Assembly: GCA_017411835.1 (NCBI GenBank)
Contig: JAFQPG010000013.1
Coordinates: 124,001 to 188,000 of the forward strand
Length of the DNA: 64,000 bases
Reading direction: 5' to 3'
Source: Ruminococcus sp.
Lineage (GTDB): Bacteria > Bacillota > Clostridia > Oscillospirales > Acutalibacteraceae
Shown piece after piece: positions 63,101-64,000 of this stretch. Each line of letters begins with the position of its first letter. The first letter of the stretch is position 1. The notes under the pieces were generated by a model. That model had not been told where the DNA came from. It did no database searches and saw only the letters and a program-made list of their open reading frames with translations. Position numbers and translations under genes: made by a program.

Positions 63101-64000
63101 TTGAAAATCTATCAACAACCTGTCCGTTAGTAATTTTAACAGCACCGATTTCGGTGATTTTTTCAGTTTTTGGCGACAAACCTGTAGTCTCGATATCAAA
63201 GCAAATAAAAGTGTCATCTAAAGATGTAGATTTATTGCCGTCAACTGACTCGACAAGGTCGTCCATGAAGTATGCCTCAACGCCATAAATAACCTTGATT
63301 ATGTGTTCGCCTTTATTTATACTCTGAGCCGCATTCATTGCATCAGGAAACGCCTGAGCTACACCATGGTCGGTAATAGCAATCGCGTTGTGACCAAACT
63401 CAGCCGCACGCTTGACAAGTGTGCCTGCATCGGTTACGGCATCGAGTTGTGACATATTAGTATGCAGATGAAGCTCGACACGCTTTTTAGGTGCATTATC
63501 TGCCACTTTAACCTTGTTTACAGTAGAGATAGAACGGGCATTTAACACAAGTTCGCCAGCGTATTTATCAAACTCGATATCACCATTACAAACAATAGTG
63601 CTGCCTTTTTTTATGCCTTCTAAAACTCTGCAATCAACTTTATTATTAAAGACCTTAACAGTAACGGAGCCTGTATAGTCTGTAATATCAAATGTAATTA
63701 TGTTTTTATCACCCGATTTGGTTTCTTTCCATTCAAGTGCAAAAACATCGCCCCATACGGTTGTTCTGCCTGTATCATAGGCAATTTTTTCAATAGGCAT
63801 AATTTTGCCTTTTGTTACTCGACCGTAAAGAGGTTTGACAGACTGAGGAATAATCTGCGGAAAAGCATTTACTCCCACTCGTTTTTCAATCACGCTTGGA
63901 AAAGCACTTTCGCCTTTTGAATCAGACTTTTCTTCAAATTCAAATAGCGCAGATAACTCTTGAGCTTTTTTACGCTGAATTTTTTTCTCGATGCTATTCA
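60159..64000 (-). CDS. polC: DNA polymerase III PolC-type alpha subunit, N-terminus off window
   Basis: PolC is the replicative polymerase of low-GC Gram-positives, with its own proofreading exonuclease. The frame stays open to position 64000, so about 1280 residues are visible and roughly 150 N-terminal ones are missing; the GTG at 63893 is internal. In order: OB-fold region ([14 protein letters not shown]), PHP part one ([15 protein letters not shown]), DEDD exonuclease ([11 protein letters not shown], and HNAPFDTSF), PHP part two, a zinc-binding CPQC...CPHC segment, the polymerase core with [18 protein letters not shown], and the C-terminal helix-hairpin region ending SQMSLF. All key motifs appear intact. 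Confidence 0.97.
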   Translation of the reverse strand, partial: NSIEKKIQRKKAQELSALFEFEEKSDSKGESAFPSVIEKRVGVNAFPQIIPQSVKPLYGRVTKGKIMPIEKIAYDTGRTTVWGDVFALEWKETKSGDKNIITFDITDYTGSVTVKVFNNKVDCRVLEGIKKGSTIVCNGDIEFDKYAGELVLNARSISTVNKVKVADNAPKKRVELHLHTNMSQLDAVTDAGTLVKRAAEFGHNAIAITDHGVAQAFPDAMNAAQSINKGEHIIKVIYGVEAYFMDDLVESVDGNKSTSLDDTFICFDIETTGLSPKTEKITEIGAVKITNGQVVDRFSTFVNPEMPIPAKIVELTGITDAMVKDAPSQSEAVRAFLDFCGDNILVAHNAPFDTSFIRVACENMGVEYNYTSLDTVAICRAILPDIKNCKLDTVASYLRVGEFNHHRAVDDSEVLSKIFINLCTRLKEDYNIFDVKDINTQIAGGDFKKLPTYHQIILVKNNTGLKNLYKLISLSHLNYFYRRPRIPKSELIKHREGLIIGSACEAGELYRAILMGKPWGELKGIASFYDYLEIQPNGNNMFMVRNGKLKNVSELEKINRTIIKLGDELGIPVVATGDVHFMNPHDSEYRKILMAGQGFSDAEEQAPLYFRTTAEMLDEFSYLGEEKAYEVVVDNPNKIADSCEWIRPIPEGNFPPFIDGAEEELVSITWERAKKRYGDPLPEIVKARLDKELNSITTYGFSVLYMTAQKLVAKSEEYGYLVGSRGSVGSSFVATMSGISEVNPLCPHYICPQCKYSEFITDGSYGSGFDLPEKTCPHCGAQLDRDGHEIPFETFLGFKGDKVPDIDLNFSGEVQSRVHRYTEDLFGKDNVFKAGTISTIAEKTGIGFVKKYCEERGVAMSKAEVARLASGFTGVKRTTGQHPGGMVVVPRGMEVYDFCPVQHPADDTGSDNITTHFDFHSIHDTICKLDELGHDVPTIYHYLEEFTGIPVMDVSMSDPDVMSLFTSTSALGVTPEDIDSQTGTFSMPEVGTSFVRQMLVEAQPKTFTDLLQISGLSHGTDVWIGNAADLIKDGICTISEVIGTRDSIMTYLMHRGLEPGMAFKIMEIVRKGKATKMLTKEHIDAMKDHDVPQWYIDSCMKIKYMFPKAHAAAYMIAALRLGWYKVHKPLEYYAAYFTVRNDNFDGATLMKGQHAVKEKIRTINLKGFEASAKEKQEIPMLQIMNEMLARGIEVLPVDVYKSDSKRFMIEDGKIRLPFCSLSGIGGAAAESLSEIGKTTQYLSIEDMIQKTKVNKAVIEILRDSGALSDIPESSQMSLF

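Overview
The window looks like a chromosomal segment of a low-GC, Gram-positive Clostridia bacterium, most likely an anaerobic gut member of the Ruminococcaceae/Oscillospirales. Supporting this are a PolC-type DNA polymerase III, strong GGAGG ribosome sites with several TTG starts, CdaA/CdaR cyclic-di-AMP genes, DUF3343, and a secreted GH13 amylase carrying a dockerin and starch-binding modules, as in the amylosome of Ruminococcus bromii-like starch degraders. The species is inferred, not shown. Almost everything is core metabolism; I see no phage, insertion sequence, CRISPR array or defence island.

Layout. (1) 1-4366, minus: a molybdate unit modA-modB-modC-moaA-moaC-MOSC (the last cut by the window edge) behind a promoter overlapped by a ModE-like palindrome. 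(2) 4370-7016, minus: a GltS-type symporter and an acyltransferase with a zinc ribbon. (3) 7051-27314, minus: 17 closely packed genes, pyrC-carB-pyrK-pyrD-pyrF-pyrE-pyrB-pyrI-purE-purC-purF-purM-purN-purO-purH-purD-purL, with a consensus promoter and a PyrR-type attenuator at the head and one terminator at the end. (4) 27534-36094, plus: hisR-hisZ-G-D-C-B-H-A-F-IE-J, the whole histidine pathway behind a TrpR-family regulator. (5) 36105-38388, minus: a GMP synthase lacking its glutaminase domain and a CofE-like ligase. (6) A tRNA-Leu(CAA), then rpiB, tsaB, tsaE (minus), rodA (plus), cdaA-cdaR (minus). (7) 43894-48275, minus: asd-dapA-dapB, then DUF3343 and a class V aminotransferase/cysteine desulfurase. 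(8) 48277-51438, plus: queA-tgt (queuosine), yajC and a small membrane protein. (9) 51421-55528: RluA, DUF1294, a GHL10 glycosidase-like protein, MtaB and an HPr-like protein. (10) 55542-64000, minus: polC (5' end off the window), an AI-2E-family transporter and the dockerin amylase.

How the genes work together: the window encodes nearly complete de novo UMP and IMP synthesis, GMP synthesis, complete histidine synthesis (which drains PRPP and returns AICAR to the purine path at purH), and the early lysine/diaminopimelate steps. A recurring peculiarity is the loss or absence of glutamine-handling parts. PurF has lost its catalytic cysteine and the other glutamine-binding residues, GMP synthase has no amidotransferase domain, and carB has no carA beside it. 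PurL and HisH keep theirs. This suggests ammonia as nitrogen donor for some steps, or partner genes elsewhere. IMP formation is also split between a stand-alone AICAR transformylase and an archaeal-type PurO cyclohydrolase.

No wholly new multi-gene system stands out. The strongest leads are the glutaminase-dead PurF, the domain-less GMP synthase, the fused pyrimidine-purine operon under a single PyrR attenuator, and hairpins that bury Shine-Dalgarno sequences ahead of DUF3343 and the small membrane protein.
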